Shown: one piece after another, positions 1 to 8,986 of the stretch
Layout: every line of letters starts with the position of its first letter
Position numbering within the stretch: position 1 is the first letter of the stretch
DNA from: JAZDEY01 sp043808325 [NCBI: Candidatus Eiseniibacteriota bacterium]
GTDB lineage: Bacteria > Arandabacterota > Arandabacteria > Arandabacterales
NCBI GenBank assembly: GCA_043808325.1
Contig: JAZDEY010000068.1
Coordinates: 27,871 to 91,870 of the forward strand
Length of the DNA: 64,000 nt
Direction: 5' to 3'
Program-made: the position numbers and the translations under genes
Notes under the pieces: generated by a model
The model's database searches: none
What the model saw: only the letters and a program-made list of their open reading frames with translations
What the model was told of the DNA's origin: nothing

Positions 1-167
1 TGCTCGGTATGTTCGTACCCGGTGGTGATTGCATGCCAATCAGCCACCTCGAAGAAGCAGCGGTACTCGTCCTGGAGCCTCACCCAATTGGCAAGCACCC
101 CCACATAGTTGCCGAGGTGGAGTTTCCCCGTCGGCCTCATGCCACTCAATATGATCTTGCACGCCAT
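1..167 (-). CDS. trpS: Tryptophanyl-tRNA synthetase, N-terminal part (cut by window edge)
   Basis: This is the first 55 codons of a class I aminoacyl-tRNA synthetase that charges tRNA-Trp in the cytoplasm. The start MACKIILSGMRPTGKLHLGN is characteristic: the TGKLHLGNY segment (residues 13-21) is the TrpS version of the HIGH ATP-binding motif, followed by VGVLANWV and a DWHA segment typical of TrpS. The gene runs leftward off the window, so the KMSKS motif is not visible. It begins 14 bp after the site-2 protease stop, so both are probably transcribed from the promoter at 877-906. In many bacteria an M50 protease of this small type sits directly upstream of trpS, which supports both calls. 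Confidence 0.93.
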   Translation of the reverse strand, partial: MACKIILSGMRPTGKLHLGNYVGVLANWVRLQDEYRCFFEVADWHAITTGYEHTE

Positions 168-181
168 GTTGTCCCTCAGAA

Positions 182-847
182 TTATAAGCCCGTGAATAGC
201 CTGAAAAGCACAGATGTCGGCGGCCCGATCACCAGGCCGATTACGTTCACCCCGCTGAAGCTGCCGGCCACGATAAGCCCTAGAATCAAAAGAGTGCCGA
301 AGCGGCTGAACCTCTCATACTTCTGCGCGTACTCGAGGGGCAAGATCGACGACACCACCCCGGCGCCGTCGAGCGGCGGGATTGGAATAAGGTTGAAGAA
401 AGCTAGAAAGAGGTTTATCAGGACGATCGAGACGAGAATAACGACCAGCGGGCTCCCCTGTCCCGTCTGAGGCACCGGTCCTGCCGCCAACCTCAGCAGC
501 ATGCCGGCAACAAATGCCAGCGCGACATTGGACGCCGGTCCCGCCAGGGACACCAGCAGCAAACCCTTTCGCGGATGCCTGAAGGCCAAGGGATTGACCG
601 GGACCGGTTTGGCCCAACCAAAACCCATTCTGCCGCCGGAGCTTGCCAGAAGCACTACGGGAACCAGAATCGTACCGATTATGTCTATGTGGGCTAGAGG
701 ATTGAGGGTAACCCGCCCCAGTTGCTCGGCGGTATGATCGCCTTGGAGTTTGGCAACCCTCGCATGAGCATATTCATGGATGCTCAGTCCCAGAAGTATT
801 GCAAAGACACCCGCTACTGCGCCTTGTATTGAACCTTGCCCCCTCGC
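182..847 (-). CDS. Site-2 protease-like (M50, Rv/YwhC type) membrane metalloprotease; start unresolved
   Basis: A small intramembrane zinc metalloprotease of peptidase family M50B. The catalytic HEYAH motif lies at 764-778, and the partner motif NPLAHID lies about 25 residues later. A C-terminal NLIPIPPLDGA segment is the third conserved site. Several hydrophobic segments surround them. No ATG, GTG or TTG exists in frame between the TGA at 848-850 and HEYAH, so the start cannot be placed; the coordinates give the open frame. An ATG at 861-863 lies one frame off and would join this frame if the run of five G (839-843 on the plus strand as C) had six, giving a 32-residue lead to the active site. 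Either an indel or a non-canonical start is implied. Substrate is unknown; the family cleaves membrane proteins. Confidence 0.8.
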   Translation of the reverse strand, partial: ARGQGSIQGAVAGVFAILLGLSIHEYAHARVAKLQGDHTAEQLGRVTLNPLAHIDIIGTILVPVVLLASSGGRMGFGWAKPVPVNPLAFRHPRKGLLLVSLAGPASNVALAFVAGMLLRLAAGPVPQTGQGSPLVVILVSIVLINLFLAFFNLIPIPPLDGAGVVSSILPLEYAQKYERFSRFGTLLILGLIVAGSFSGVNVIGLVIGPPTSVLFRLFTGL

Positions 848-876
848 TCACTCGCGCGAGCCATGGATTTTGAGGG

Positions 877-906
877 AATATAGCACCCGCTCGGTCGAGG
901 TGTCAA
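877..906 (-). promoter_or_regulatory. Promoter of site-2 protease-trpS unit
   Basis: Minus strand TTGACA (901-906), 18 bp spacer, TATATT (877-882) with an extended TGC in front of the -10. Predicted transcription start is near 870, only about 7 nt before the ATG at 863. Confidence 0.7.
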
Positions 907-924
907 CACCAATTTCCGGGCCGT

Positions 925-2310
925 CTACGCTTTCGCGCGCTGTCGGATTCGCTCTCGGACATAGGCCAGTTCGTCATTTCTGGTGCTGAGCCTGCCTGCA
1001 AGTCTCAGCCTGAGAATGTCAGAGAGGATCTTGCCGACCAGGGGGCCCTCTCCGATCCCCATCGAGGCTATCTCGCCACCCGTTATCGATGGAACCACAT
1101 GGCGCCACGTCTTGAGATAAAGGGATATCAGGTCTCGCACGGGGGCCGGCGAGATCGCATAGAGATAGACCAGCCCCTCCGGCGGGACGGGCTTGAGGAT
1201 CGCGGTGACCCGATAGGGGTGCTGTCGCCCCAGTGATGTGAGGCGCGCCGCCACACGCCGTGAATCCCGTGAGACCCAAAGGCAGACCTCTCTCACATCT
1301 CGGGGCAGGTTCAAATGGCTCGCCAGCATTTCGGCCCGGCTACTGCTTACACCGGCACAGAGTGGGGCAAACCAGCACAACCATCGGGCTGCGAAGTCCG
1401 AGCCTGCCAAGTGCTCGATGGCTTCGATCGCGCGGGGAAGCTTGCGCCAGACCACTGCCCGCCTGCTCGAGTTCTGCGCGGGGCCCAGCGTGGATCTCAA
1501 GATTCCGTGTGTCTCAAGCATCCTGAGGCCGCGTAACGCACTGGCTTCGGCGCATATCAGTCGGAGCTCTCTATAGGCCCGCTTGCCCGAGATCGACTCC
1601 ATGGCGCCGGCGTCGAGGCAATCCCTGAGGAGCCGTGCGGTACGCCGCTCGAACCTGAAGCCATACCTTGCGGCGAACCTAACGCCCCGGAGGATCCGGG
1701 TGGGATCGTCGGTGAAACTGCGCTTGTGCATCACCCGCAGCCTTCCCTTTACCAGATCGGGAAGCCCCCCGCAGGGGTCGAGCAGCCGCCCGTAGGCATC
1801 CGGATTGAGGCAAATCGCCATAGCATTGATGGTGAAGTCCCTGCGAACCAGATCTTCGGTGATCCCCGATTGCTCGACCTGGGGCAGGGCTCCAGGGTGA
1901 CTGTAGGTCTCCCTCCGGGCAGTAGCGAAATCAATCAAGCCAAAGGTCTCGCTTTCGACTTTGCAGGTTCCGAATTCGGTCGGCTTCTTGAAGGATGCAC
2001 CGATGCTGGCTGCCAGGCGGCGGGCAACCCGGTCGGCGTCTCCTTCCACCACAATATCGAGATCGGTATCGGGATAGCCCAGGGCAATATCTCTTACAAT
2101 GCCGCCCACTAAGTAGGTCCTGTATCCCATCCGGTGTGACAACTCCCCGACCAGAACCAGGAGCCTGCGGGTAGCGGCTGGAAGAGACCGCTTGAACTTC
2201 TGACTCAATCCTTTGCCGCTGGCTACGGTCGTCCGATACCTTGCCTTCGTTCGCTTCATCCGCTCGGTTCTCTTCCTTCCGCTTTTCCTCGCGGGCCTCG
2301 GAGCCCCCAA
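925..2310 (-). CDS. Class II tRNA nucleotidyltransferase / poly(A) polymerase family, without HD domain (copy 1)
   Basis: A 461-residue nucleotidyltransferase that would add C and/or A to tRNA 3' ends or polyadenylate RNA. Motif A is visible as LVGGIVRDIALG followed by the metal-binding TDLDIVV (Asp83 and Asp85), motif B as RRDFTINAMA (157-166) and motif C as DDPTRILRGVRFAA (201-214). The region where the usual VSxERIRxE motif is expected reads ISGKRAYREL, which is divergent. The N-terminal 45 residues are basic and poorly conserved; Met18 is an alternative start. No HD motif is seen. It is last in the murJ operon, 15 bp after xerD. A second family member lies at 43521-44945, so the two may divide CC- and A-addition or one may be a poly(A) polymerase; sequence alone does not say which. 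Confidence 0.85.
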   Translation of the reverse strand: MGAPRPARKSGRKRTERMKRTKARYRTTVASGKGLSQKFKRSLPAATRRLLVLVGELSHRMGYRTYLVGGIVRDIALGYPDTDLDIVVEGDADRVARRLAASIGASFKKPTEFGTCKVESETFGLIDFATARRETYSHPGALPQVEQSGITEDLVRRDFTINAMAICLNPDAYGRLLDPCGGLPDLVKGRLRVMHKRSFTDDPTRILRGVRFAARYGFRFERRTARLLRDCLDAGAMESISGKRAYRELRLICAEASALRGLRMLETHGILRSTLGPAQNSSRRAVVWRKLPRAIEAIEHLAGSDFAARWLCWFAPLCAGVSSSRAEMLASHLNLPRDVREVCLWVSRDSRRVAARLTSLGRQHPYRVTAILKPVPPEGLVYLYAISPAPVRDLISLYLKTWRHVVPSITGGEIASMGIGEGPLVGKILSDILRLRLAGRLSTRNDELAYVRERIRQRAKA

Positions 2311-2325
2311 GCCTTGAGCCGGACC

Positions 2326-3213
2326 CTATCCTCTCGGATGGAACTTGCGGTGGACCTCCCGCAGGTATTCCATATCGACCTTAGTATATATCTGGGTCGT
2401 CGATATGTCCTTATGCCCCAGCATCTGCTGCACGTCCCGGAGGCCCGCACCCCCTTCCAGCAAGTGGGTGGCAAAGGAATGCCTCAGCACGTGCGGCGAG
2501 ACCTTCGCCCTGACGCCTGCCAGGCGCGCATACTGAGCCAGGATTTTCCAGAACCCCATTCGCGTCAGCTTGTTCCCTCGCCAGTTCAGGAATAGACTCT
2601 CATGTTCGCGGCCCTTGAGAAGCACCGACCTCACCTCACGCAGATAGGCACGAACCCACCTGAGGGCCACCGACCCCACCGGAATCATGCGCTCACGGGA
2701 ACCTTTGCCGAAGCACCGCGCAGTTCCCATATTGAGATTGAGATCTCTCGTCCGGAAGTCGACCACCTCCGACACCCTCATCCCCGTTGCGTAAGTGAAC
2801 TCAAGCATTGCCTTGTCCCTGAGACCGAGAGGCTTGGTGACGTCCGGCTGGCCCAGCAGAGCCTCAATCTGTGGCAGAGACAGTGCCTTCGGCACTCGCC
2901 GCCACATTCTGGGCGGGATGACGTCGGTGGTCGGATCGGTGACACTTCGACCCTCAGCAATCAAGAACCGATGCAAGGCTTTGATCGACGAGATCTCTCG
3001 GCGGACGCTCGAAGGCGCCATGCCGCATTCGCTTAGGAATGAGAGATAAGCGTAAACATCCTCGCTCTCAGCACCGGCCGCATCGCTCTTGCCGGCAGAA
3101 TTCAGGAACTCCACGTACTTCCGCAAATCGCTCACGTACGAAGCACTGGTATTGAACGAGACCCCCCGCTCGGTGATAAGCCAGTCCGAAAACTCTGTGA
3201 GCAAGTCTACCAT
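2326..3213 (-). CDS. xerD: Tyrosine recombinase XerC/XerD
   Basis: A 295-residue site-specific recombinase that resolves chromosome dimers at dif with FtsK. The N-terminal SAM-like core-binding domain (about 1-85) is followed by the catalytic domain. The first catalytic Arg is in ATGMRVSEV, the HxxR box is HVLRHSF, the second His is in MLGHKDIS, and the nucleophile Tyr is in TQIYTKVD near the C terminus. Full length for XerC/D (about 295-300). The start overlaps the end of the upstream MBL-fold gene by 7 bp, which indicates coupling. No dif site was recognised nearby. XerC and XerD cannot be separated with certainty by eye; the symbol is the best guess for a genome that might carry only one or two Xer proteins. 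Confidence 0.9.
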   Translation of the reverse strand: MVDLLTEFSDWLITERGVSFNTSASYVSDLRKYVEFLNSAGKSDAAGAESEDVYAYLSFLSECGMAPSSVRREISSIKALHRFLIAEGRSVTDPTTDVIPPRMWRRVPKALSLPQIEALLGQPDVTKPLGLRDKAMLEFTYATGMRVSEVVDFRTRDLNLNMGTARCFGKGSRERMIPVGSVALRWVRAYLREVRSVLLKGREHESLFLNWRGNKLTRMGFWKILAQYARLAGVRAKVSPHVLRHSFATHLLEGGAGLRDVQQMLGHKDISTTQIYTKVDMEYLREVHRKFHPRG

Positions 3214-3845
3214 GCTGTCATGAGAAATGGATTGAGCCTCTTCTCCTCACCGATTGTTGTCGACGGACCGTGGCCCGGCCAGACACACGCCTTTTCATCC
3301 AGGGTCGCGATCCGGTTGGCGAGAGTCGCCTTCATCTCACGTTCCGACCCGCCCGGAAGATCGGTCCGCCCGATCGACCCCTGGAAAAGCGTATCCCCGG
3401 TGAAGATCTGGTCGCCCATGATATAACAGACGCTGCCCCGCGTGTGACCGGGGGTATGAAGGACCCTGATCTGGCACCCTCCCACCTTGAGCACCTGGCC
3501 GTCCTCGACCTCCCGGTCCACCGAACATGGCTCGCGCTCAAAACCCCAGAGAGCCTTTCCTTCCTCGCCCCGGACCATGGAAGCGTCAAGATGGTGACAA
3601 ACCACCGCAGATCCAAAGCGATTCTTCAAGGCAGCCGCGGCATTGGTGTGGTCGATATGACCGTGGGTAAGGAGAATCATCTGGGGCTTAAGACCGAACG
3701 CCTTTGCCTCATCCGAGATCCTCTCCGCTTGGTCGCCGGGATCTATTATGATGCCGTGACCTGCACTGTCACACTTGATGATATAGCAGTTGCCCTCCAG
3801 CACTCCTACCACCAGGGATTTTATCTCAAGATCACTCGAATCCAT
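3207..3845 (-). CDS. MBL-fold hydrolase, glyoxalase II-like
   Basis: A 212-residue metallo-beta-lactamase-fold protein of the YcbL/glyoxalase II-like type. It has the metal-binding THGHIDHT box, a later HTPGHTRGS segment, the GDTLFQGSIGRTDLPGG loop and the terminal PGHGP. The open frame continues upstream, but the ATG at 3843-3845 is chosen because a GAGGAG-type ribosome site sits 6-8 bases ahead and because conserved sequence begins here. The family hydrolyses thioesters such as S-lactoylglutathione or acts on related substrates; the substrate is not predictable here. It lies between ogt and xerD in the operon. Confidence 0.85.
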   Translation of the reverse strand: MDSSDLEIKSLVVGVLEGNCYIIKCDSAGHGIIIDPGDQAERISDEAKAFGLKPQMILLTHGHIDHTNAAAALKNRFGSAVVCHHLDASMVRGEEGKALWGFEREPCSVDREVEDGQVLKVGGCQIRVLHTPGHTRGSVCYIMGDQIFTGDTLFQGSIGRTDLPGGSEREMKATLANRIATLDEKACVWPGHGPSTTIGEEKRLNPFLMTAW

Positions 3846-3886
3846 GTCACCTCTCCTCACAACTCCAGCATCTCTCCTCACAATTC

Positions 3887-4408
3887 TCATAGAGGCAGGG
3901 TTTGACTCCCGGCTTCGAAATCCAGCAGCCACCGCTTGACCCCGACGCCTCCGGTGAACCCACCCAATGAACCATGCGCCCCGACAACCCGGTGGCAAGG
4001 GACCACGATCGGGATGGGATTTGCACCCAGCGCACCGCCGACCGCTCTTGCGAAGTTGGGTCCTCCGACTCTGTCCGCTACCCAGGCATAGGTTCTGACC
4101 TGGCCGTACGGTATCCGCGTGGTTACCCGCCACACTCGGCGTGCAAACGGCGACCAGCCTGAAAGATCGAGCGGCACCGAGAATCTCTTCTGTTTGCGGT
4201 CAAGATACTGCGCCAACTCACGCCCCGCCCGCTCCACCAGGTCGCCCCCCTGGCGAAAGGCCACCTGCCTCCCACCCGCAAAGAAACCCTGGAGCCCTTC
4301 GGCGTCAACCGCTCCTATGTTGAGGCAGAAGAGCCCCTTCGAGGTGCTCCCCAGCCAGATGTTTCCCAGCCTTGTGGAGACCTCGCCGTAGCTTATTACA
4401 AGCATCAC
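3887..4408 (-). CDS. ogt: Methylated-DNA-protein-cysteine methyltransferase
   Basis: A 173-residue suicide DNA-repair protein that removes alkyl groups from O6-alkylguanine. The acceptor motif IPIVVPCHRVV with the active Cys, and the helix-turn-helix preceding it (PYGQVRTYAWVADRVG), are clear. The N-terminal domain is short and divergent. It sits 14 bp downstream of uvrC in the same operon, so two repair functions are co-expressed. Met1 and Met2 are both possible starts. Confidence 0.93.
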   Translation of the reverse strand: MMLVISYGEVSTRLGNIWLGSTSKGLFCLNIGAVDAEGLQGFFAGGRQVAFRQGGDLVERAGRELAQYLDRKQKRFSVPLDLSGWSPFARRVWRVTTRIPYGQVRTYAWVADRVGGPNFARAVGGALGANPIPIVVPCHRVVGAHGSLGGFTGGVGVKRWLLDFEAGSQTLPL

Positions 4409-4422
4409 CTCGACCTCACTGC

Positions 4423-6297
4423 CTAGTTGGTCCCAACACCCCGCCTGATTCTCGTTCTGTCCTCGGCCTCAACCCGTCTCAATTCCTCCACCAGCGCTTC
4501 GGCTTTCTTTGAACTCATGCCCCTTACCTTCACTATATCACCGACCACCACACCTTTCATCCCCTCAAGTGAACCGAAGGTCTCAAGCAAGCGGCGCGTA
4601 AGCACCGGCCCTATGCCCGGTACCGTGCCAAGCACCGATTGCGTGCCGTGTCGATCTCTGACCTTGCGATGGTAGGTGATCGCAAACCGGTGGGCCTCGT
4701 CTCTTATCCTCTGGACGAGCCGCAGCGCCGACGACGCATGCGGTATCTGCACAGGCTCCGGCCGATCAGGAAAGTACAATTCGTCGAGACGCTTGGCGAT
4801 ACCGACCACCGGCGGCATCTGGCTCCGCTCGGCCCCGGCGTCAAGCATACCCTGCACCGCGCTCGAGACCTGGCCTCTTCCGCCATCGATCAGCACCAAG
4901 TCGGGACTCTCCTCTTCCCCCGCCATAACGTGAGACCAGCTGCGCTCCAGGACCTCGTGCATCATCGCGAAATCGTCCTGGCCCTGAACGGTCTTGACGG
5001 CATAGTGGCGGTAGAGACTCTTGACCGGACGGGCATTCTTGAAGAAGACCCTGGAACCAACCGGCTGTGTTCCCTGAGTAGTCGAGATGTCAAAAGCCTC
5101 AATTGTCTCCGGCAGAGCTGCAAGATTCAGCCACTTGGCCAATTCCTTTACTGAGTTCGCTATCCGCGGCCCCGGCTTTTCCACCTGGGCCTGCGTGAGC
5201 CGCAACTGGGCATTATTGCCGGCCATTGTGACAAGCTCCCTGCCCTTGCCGCTCTTCGGGCTGGTCACGCGAATGCGCTCGGCGGTCTTCTCCTCGAGCC
5301 ACCGCTCAATCAGAGGAATCTCACGAGGCAGCTTCTCCAGCAGTATCTCGCCGGGCACGTCGGTGGCAAGACTCAGGTACTGCTCGAGAAAGGAGGTCAG
5401 GATCTCATCTCTGGCCGGCTCGCCCTCAAAACCCAGCCGGTAGACCTCCTTGCCGACAAGTCTGCCTTCCCTGACTTTGAGCACGACGCCCACAGCTTCC
5501 TCTCTCCCGGTCCGAACCGCGATCACATCCCTGTCCTTCCAATCGGTCGAGACCACGATCTGTTTCTGGGCGATCCGTTCGAGGGCAGTCAGACGGTCGC
5601 GCAGGCGCGCCGCTTCCTCGAACCGCAGATTAGCGGCCTCGCTCTCCATCTTGGCCTTGAGCTGGCGCGCCAGCTCTGACATTTTGCCCGAGAGATATTG
5701 GCACACCTGCTGGCTCACCCTCTTATAGGCTTCACTGCTCAACTCTCCGCGGCACGGCCCAAGGCACCTCCCGATATGATAGTTGAGGCACCCGCGGTCC
5801 GGGTGCTTCAAGGGGAGACCGCGCTTGCAGGTCCGTATCGGGAAGACCTCGGTCAACACCTTGAGGCTTCGCCGCATTGCCCGCGCATCGGTGTAGGGAC
5901 CGAAGTATCTTGCGTTATGGTCGGCGAGGTTTCTCGTTGCCGAGATCGAAGGGAAAGCCTCCCGGGTTGTCACCTTTATGTAAGGGAATTTCTTGTCATC
6001 CTTCAGGCTCACGTTGTAGCGCGGTCTATAGTGCTTGATCAGATTGCACTCGAGCACAAGTGCATCGACCTCGGAGGCCGTGACGATGAAATCCAGCCCG
6101 CGGATCCTCTTGACAAGGGCAGCGGTCCTCGGGGCGAGCGACTGATCATCGCGAAAATAGGACCGAACCCTGGCTCTCAGTGACTTGGCCTTGCCCACAT
6201 AGATGATCTTGCCGCGGGCATCCTTGAAGGTGTAGACCCCGGAGCAGTCCGGCAGGCTATTTATCTTGGCTTCCAGGTTTCGTTCTGGCATTGCCAC
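4423..6297 (-). CDS. uvrC: Excinuclease ABC subunit C
   Basis: A 624-residue UvrC, the dual-incision nuclease of nucleotide excision repair. The N-terminal GIY-YIG domain reads GVYTFKDARGKIIYVGKAKS (about 20-39). A cysteine-containing linker (CKRGLPLKHPDRGCLNYHIG) and the UVR motif (ANLRFEEAARLRDRL) follow. Next comes the RNase H-like C-terminal nuclease with the DLVLIDGGRGQ segment, and the protein ends in a helix-hairpin-helix pair (VPGIGPVLTRRLLETFGS). Its start overlaps the end of murJ by 41 bp. Met3 is an alternative start that still overlaps. Length is normal for the family. Confidence 0.97.
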   Translation of the reverse strand: MAMPERNLEAKINSLPDCSGVYTFKDARGKIIYVGKAKSLRARVRSYFRDDQSLAPRTAALVKRIRGLDFIVTASEVDALVLECNLIKHYRPRYNVSLKDDKKFPYIKVTTREAFPSISATRNLADHNARYFGPYTDARAMRRSLKVLTEVFPIRTCKRGLPLKHPDRGCLNYHIGRCLGPCRGELSSEAYKRVSQQVCQYLSGKMSELARQLKAKMESEAANLRFEEAARLRDRLTALERIAQKQIVVSTDWKDRDVIAVRTGREEAVGVVLKVREGRLVGKEVYRLGFEGEPARDEILTSFLEQYLSLATDVPGEILLEKLPREIPLIERWLEEKTAERIRVTSPKSGKGRELVTMAGNNAQLRLTQAQVEKPGPRIANSVKELAKWLNLAALPETIEAFDISTTQGTQPVGSRVFFKNARPVKSLYRHYAVKTVQGQDDFAMMHEVLERSWSHVMAGEEESPDLVLIDGGRGQVSSAVQGMLDAGAERSQMPPVVGIAKRLDELYFPDRPEPVQIPHASSALRLVQRIRDEAHRFAITYHRKVRDRHGTQSVLGTVPGIGPVLTRRLLETFGSLEGMKGVVVGDIVKVRGMSSKKAEALVEELRRVEAEDRTRIRRGVGTN

Positions 6298-7873
6298 CCA
6301 GCCTCTTTGCGACCAGCCCTAAGAGAAACATAACCTCTCCAGCTCGTAGAGAAAAGGCAACAAGCAGGAAAGCGCCGAAGCCGGCGGCCGATGCAACACC
6401 GACTTGAACGATCTCTCCAAACAGGTTCGTGGCCCGGGGTTCCAACTGACGGGCAAGCAGGTACATCACCACACCCATTGCCGCCGACGCCGCCAGTATC
6501 TTGAAGGTGGCCACCCAGATCTCACCTCCCCGGATGTCTCCCATCTTACGTTTGAGGATTGTCGTGAGGAGCACGAAGGAGACGATCGACGAGATTGAGG
6601 TCGAAACCGCTAGTCCCCTCAGGCCGAAGGGGCGCATCAGGATCACATTCAGGACCACATTGAGAATCACGGTCGCTATCGAGATCTTCATCGGGGTCAC
6701 GGTGTCTTTCATCGAATAGAAGGCCTGCACCACGGCCTTGACTCCGCCGTAGGCAAAGAGCCCGATCGCGTAATAGACCATCGCGTCGACGGTCATCGGC
6801 GTCGACCTTGCTGCCGTGAACTCGCCGCGCTCGAAGAGTACGCGGACGATCGGTTTTGCCAGCACGATCATGCCGACGGTTGAGGGTATCAGGAACGCCA
6901 GAATCAGCTTCACCGAGAAGGCGAAGTCATCAACAAGCCTGGTACGGTCATCCTTGGCCGCATGTTCCGAAAGCATCGGCAGGGTCGCGGTGGTGATCGC
7001 GATGGCGAAGACGCCAAGCGGCTGAATCGCTATCCTGTTGCCCAGCCGCAGGGCGGTGACGCTCCCGACCGGCAGAAATGTCGCCAGGAAACTGTCAACC
7101 AGAGTGTTGACCTGGGTAAAAGCGAATACAAACAGACTCGGCCCCATCAGCTTGCCGATCCAGCGCACACCGGCGTCTTTGAAATCCGGAACGAATCTCA
7201 GCCGGTGGCCGGTTCTCTTCAGCTGCGGCAACTGCACAAACAGCTGCAGCGCCCCTCCCACGATCGCCCCCAAAGAGAAAACGGTTATCATCGACTCCTG
7301 TGAGCCCGTTACCAGGCGCATAAAGGTGAAGGAGGTTGCAATGAAGGCTATGTTAAGGAGCGCCGGCGAGAACGCGGGGATTGCGAAGTAGCCCAGGCTG
7401 TTTAGGGTCCCCGCTGCCAGGGATGCCAGACCCACAAAGAACACGTACGGAAACATCACCCTGGTCAGCTTTATGGTAAGCGCGAAACTCTCAGGGGAGT
7501 TCCGCCAACCATAGGCGTAGGCTCTGACGATCGGCCCCGAGAAGGCGATGCCAAGAACAGTGACTGCGAGAAGCAGCACGATCATCACGGAGAAGGTCTT
7601 TGCTGCAAGATCGACCGCGGCCGGCTTGCCTTCCTTGTGCAGATAATGAGTGTAGACCGGCACGTAGGACGCATTGAGCATGCCCTCACCGAATATGCGC
7701 CGCAGAAAATTGGGAATCAGAAAAGCGATGTTGAAGGCATCCGCCAGATAGGTCGTGCCGAAATAGGCAGCGAAAATGCTGTCCCGCGCGATCCCCAGTA
7801 GGCGGCTCACGAGCGTCATGCCGCCTATGCGGCCCGCCGACTTTGCGATTCTTTCCTTGGTAGTGCTCGACAT
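6257..7873 (-). CDS. murJ: Lipid II flippase MurJ (MviN family)
   Basis: A 538-residue polytopic inner-membrane protein of the MOP exporter superfamily that translocates lipid II for peptidoglycan synthesis. The N terminus shows the family signature (RIGGMTLVSRLLGIARDSIFAAYFG and then DAFNIAFLIPNFLRRIFGEG). About 14 hydrophobic segments are spread along the whole chain. It is the first gene of a six-gene minus-strand operon (murJ-uvrC-ogt-MBL-xerD-cca) and is preceded by a clear promoter at 7893-7921. Confidence 0.95.
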   Translation of the reverse strand: MSSTTKERIAKSAGRIGGMTLVSRLLGIARDSIFAAYFGTTYLADAFNIAFLIPNFLRRIFGEGMLNASYVPVYTHYLHKEGKPAAVDLAAKTFSVMIVLLLAVTVLGIAFSGPIVRAYAYGWRNSPESFALTIKLTRVMFPYVFFVGLASLAAGTLNSLGYFAIPAFSPALLNIAFIATSFTFMRLVTGSQESMITVFSLGAIVGGALQLFVQLPQLKRTGHRLRFVPDFKDAGVRWIGKLMGPSLFVFAFTQVNTLVDSFLATFLPVGSVTALRLGNRIAIQPLGVFAIAITTATLPMLSEHAAKDDRTRLVDDFAFSVKLILAFLIPSTVGMIVLAKPIVRVLFERGEFTAARSTPMTVDAMVYYAIGLFAYGGVKAVVQAFYSMKDTVTPMKISIATVILNVVLNVILMRPFGLRGLAVSTSISSIVSFVLLTTILKRKMGDIRGGEIWVATFKILAASAAMGVVMYLLARQLEPRATNLFGEIVQVGVASAAGFGAFLLVAFSLRAGEVMFLLGLVAKRLGGNARTKPGSQDK

Positions 7874-7892
7874 TCTCTAACCTCGGCAAAGC

Positions 7893-7921
7893 AGTGTAGC
7901 AAAAGGCGCCGCACTCATCAA
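7893..7921 (-). promoter_or_regulatory. Promoter of murJ operon
   Basis: Minus strand TTGATG (7916-7921), 17 bp spacer, extended TGC and TACACT (7893-7898), about 20 bp ahead of the murJ ATG. It is arranged back to back with the promoter of the plus-strand glycosyltransferase. Confidence 0.65.
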
Positions 7922-7946
7922 AGGAAAAGGCATCGCTTCTCGCTCG

Positions 7947-7975
7947 TTGACAGGCCCCACCGCCCCTGATATATT
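7947..7975 (+). promoter_or_regulatory. Promoter of GT2 glycosyltransferase
   Basis: TTGACA (7947-7952), 17 bp spacer, extended TGA, TATATT (7970-7975). It is almost identical in layout to the rpsT promoter 1 kb downstream, and both begin TTGACAGGCC. Confidence 0.72.
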
Positions 7976-8005
7976 GGCGCGTGGGGGAGGTTGGTTCTGA
8001 CTTCA

Positions 8006-8986
8006 ATGACAGCCAATGCAGCCAGCATAGTGATTCCGACGCACCGACGGCCCGATCTCCTGCGCAATCTCCTCGAATCTTTGTCGCACCAGAAGACCGC
8101 ACGCGCTTTCGAAGTGATCGTCGTGAACGACGGCTCCGCAGGTGACTTGAGCATGCTGGAGGTCGAATTCAGCGATATTTCAGTCAAGGTGATCGATCTT
8201 CCTCAGAGCCGGGGGCGGGCCTTCGCGAGAAACGAGGGCGTCCGTAACTCCAAGGGAGATGTCCTCATATTCGTGGATGACGACATGACCGTTGTCGAGG
8301 ACTTCCTGGAGCGGCACATGGCCGCCCACGGGGACGTTATGACCGTTGTGATCGGCAACGTCCTCAGCGCACCGGAGTATAGCAACGATCCGCTTGCACG
8401 CTACGTGGAGCGGCAGGGCGTACACAAGCTCAAGTCAAGGGCAAGGATCCATCCCAAGTGCGTGCGAACCGGCAATGTCTCGGTCTCAAGAGAGCTCTTC
8501 ACCAGGATAGGCATGTTCGATGAATCGATCTCCAAGTATGGCGAGGACCAAGATCTCGGGATGAAGTTCGGCGAGGCCGGGGCCGATCTGGTATTCGCGG
8601 AGGGCGCCATATCCTACCACCATCATCCCCCTGATATCGACGACATGATCGGCAAGATGCAAGAGTACGGTAGATACAGCGTCCCGCTGCTGGTGGCCGC
8701 CCATCCACAGATCAGGCAAGTGATCAGGCTTGACCTGGCCGAGCCGGTGAGAATCGGCAGAGAGTGCCCGCTCGTCAGTGTACGGAAGATGATACTCAGG
8801 ATCGCACTTACGCCACCATTCTACCGCGTCGCCCGCTCCGTTTACGGATTCAAGTGGCTGGGCAGTCTCCTCTACCCGGTTATTGACTATATTCGAGCCT
8901 ACAACTACATCCGCGCTTACCGGGAGAGCCAGAAGGAATCTGCGCCCAAGGCTCGGCCCGGGCCGATCGATCCCCGGCGGAACTAG
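8006..8986 (+). CDS. Glycosyltransferase family 2
   Basis: A 326-residue GT-A fold inverting glycosyltransferase. The N-terminal strand ASIVIPTHRRPDLL, the VNDGS donor-binding turn, the RNEG segment and the metal-binding IFVDDDM are all visible. The acceptor region GRIGMFDES-like (TRIGMFDESISKYGEDQDL) carries the catalytic ED motif. The C terminus has a weak hydrophobic stretch and a helix with RAYNYIRAYR. The ATG at 8006 is used; a TTG at 7991 lies directly on the GGGGGAGG ribosome-site-like stretch and is less likely. It stands alone with its own promoter. The sugar and acceptor are unknown, but envelope glycan or lipid modification is plausible. Confidence 0.87.
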   Translation: MTANAASIVIPTHRRPDLLRNLLESLSHQKTARAFEVIVVNDGSAGDLSMLEVEFSDISVKVIDLPQSRGRAFARNEGVRNSKGDVLIFVDDDMTVVEDFLERHMAAHGDVMTVVIGNVLSAPEYSNDPLARYVERQGVHKLKSRARIHPKCVRTGNVSVSRELFTRIGMFDESISKYGEDQDLGMKFGEAGADLVFAEGAISYHHHPPDIDDMIGKMQEYGRYSVPLLVAAHPQIRQVIRLDLAEPVRIGRECPLVSVRKMILRIALTPPFYRVARSVYGFKWLGSLLYPVIDYIRAYNYIRAYRESQKESAPKARPGPIDPRRN

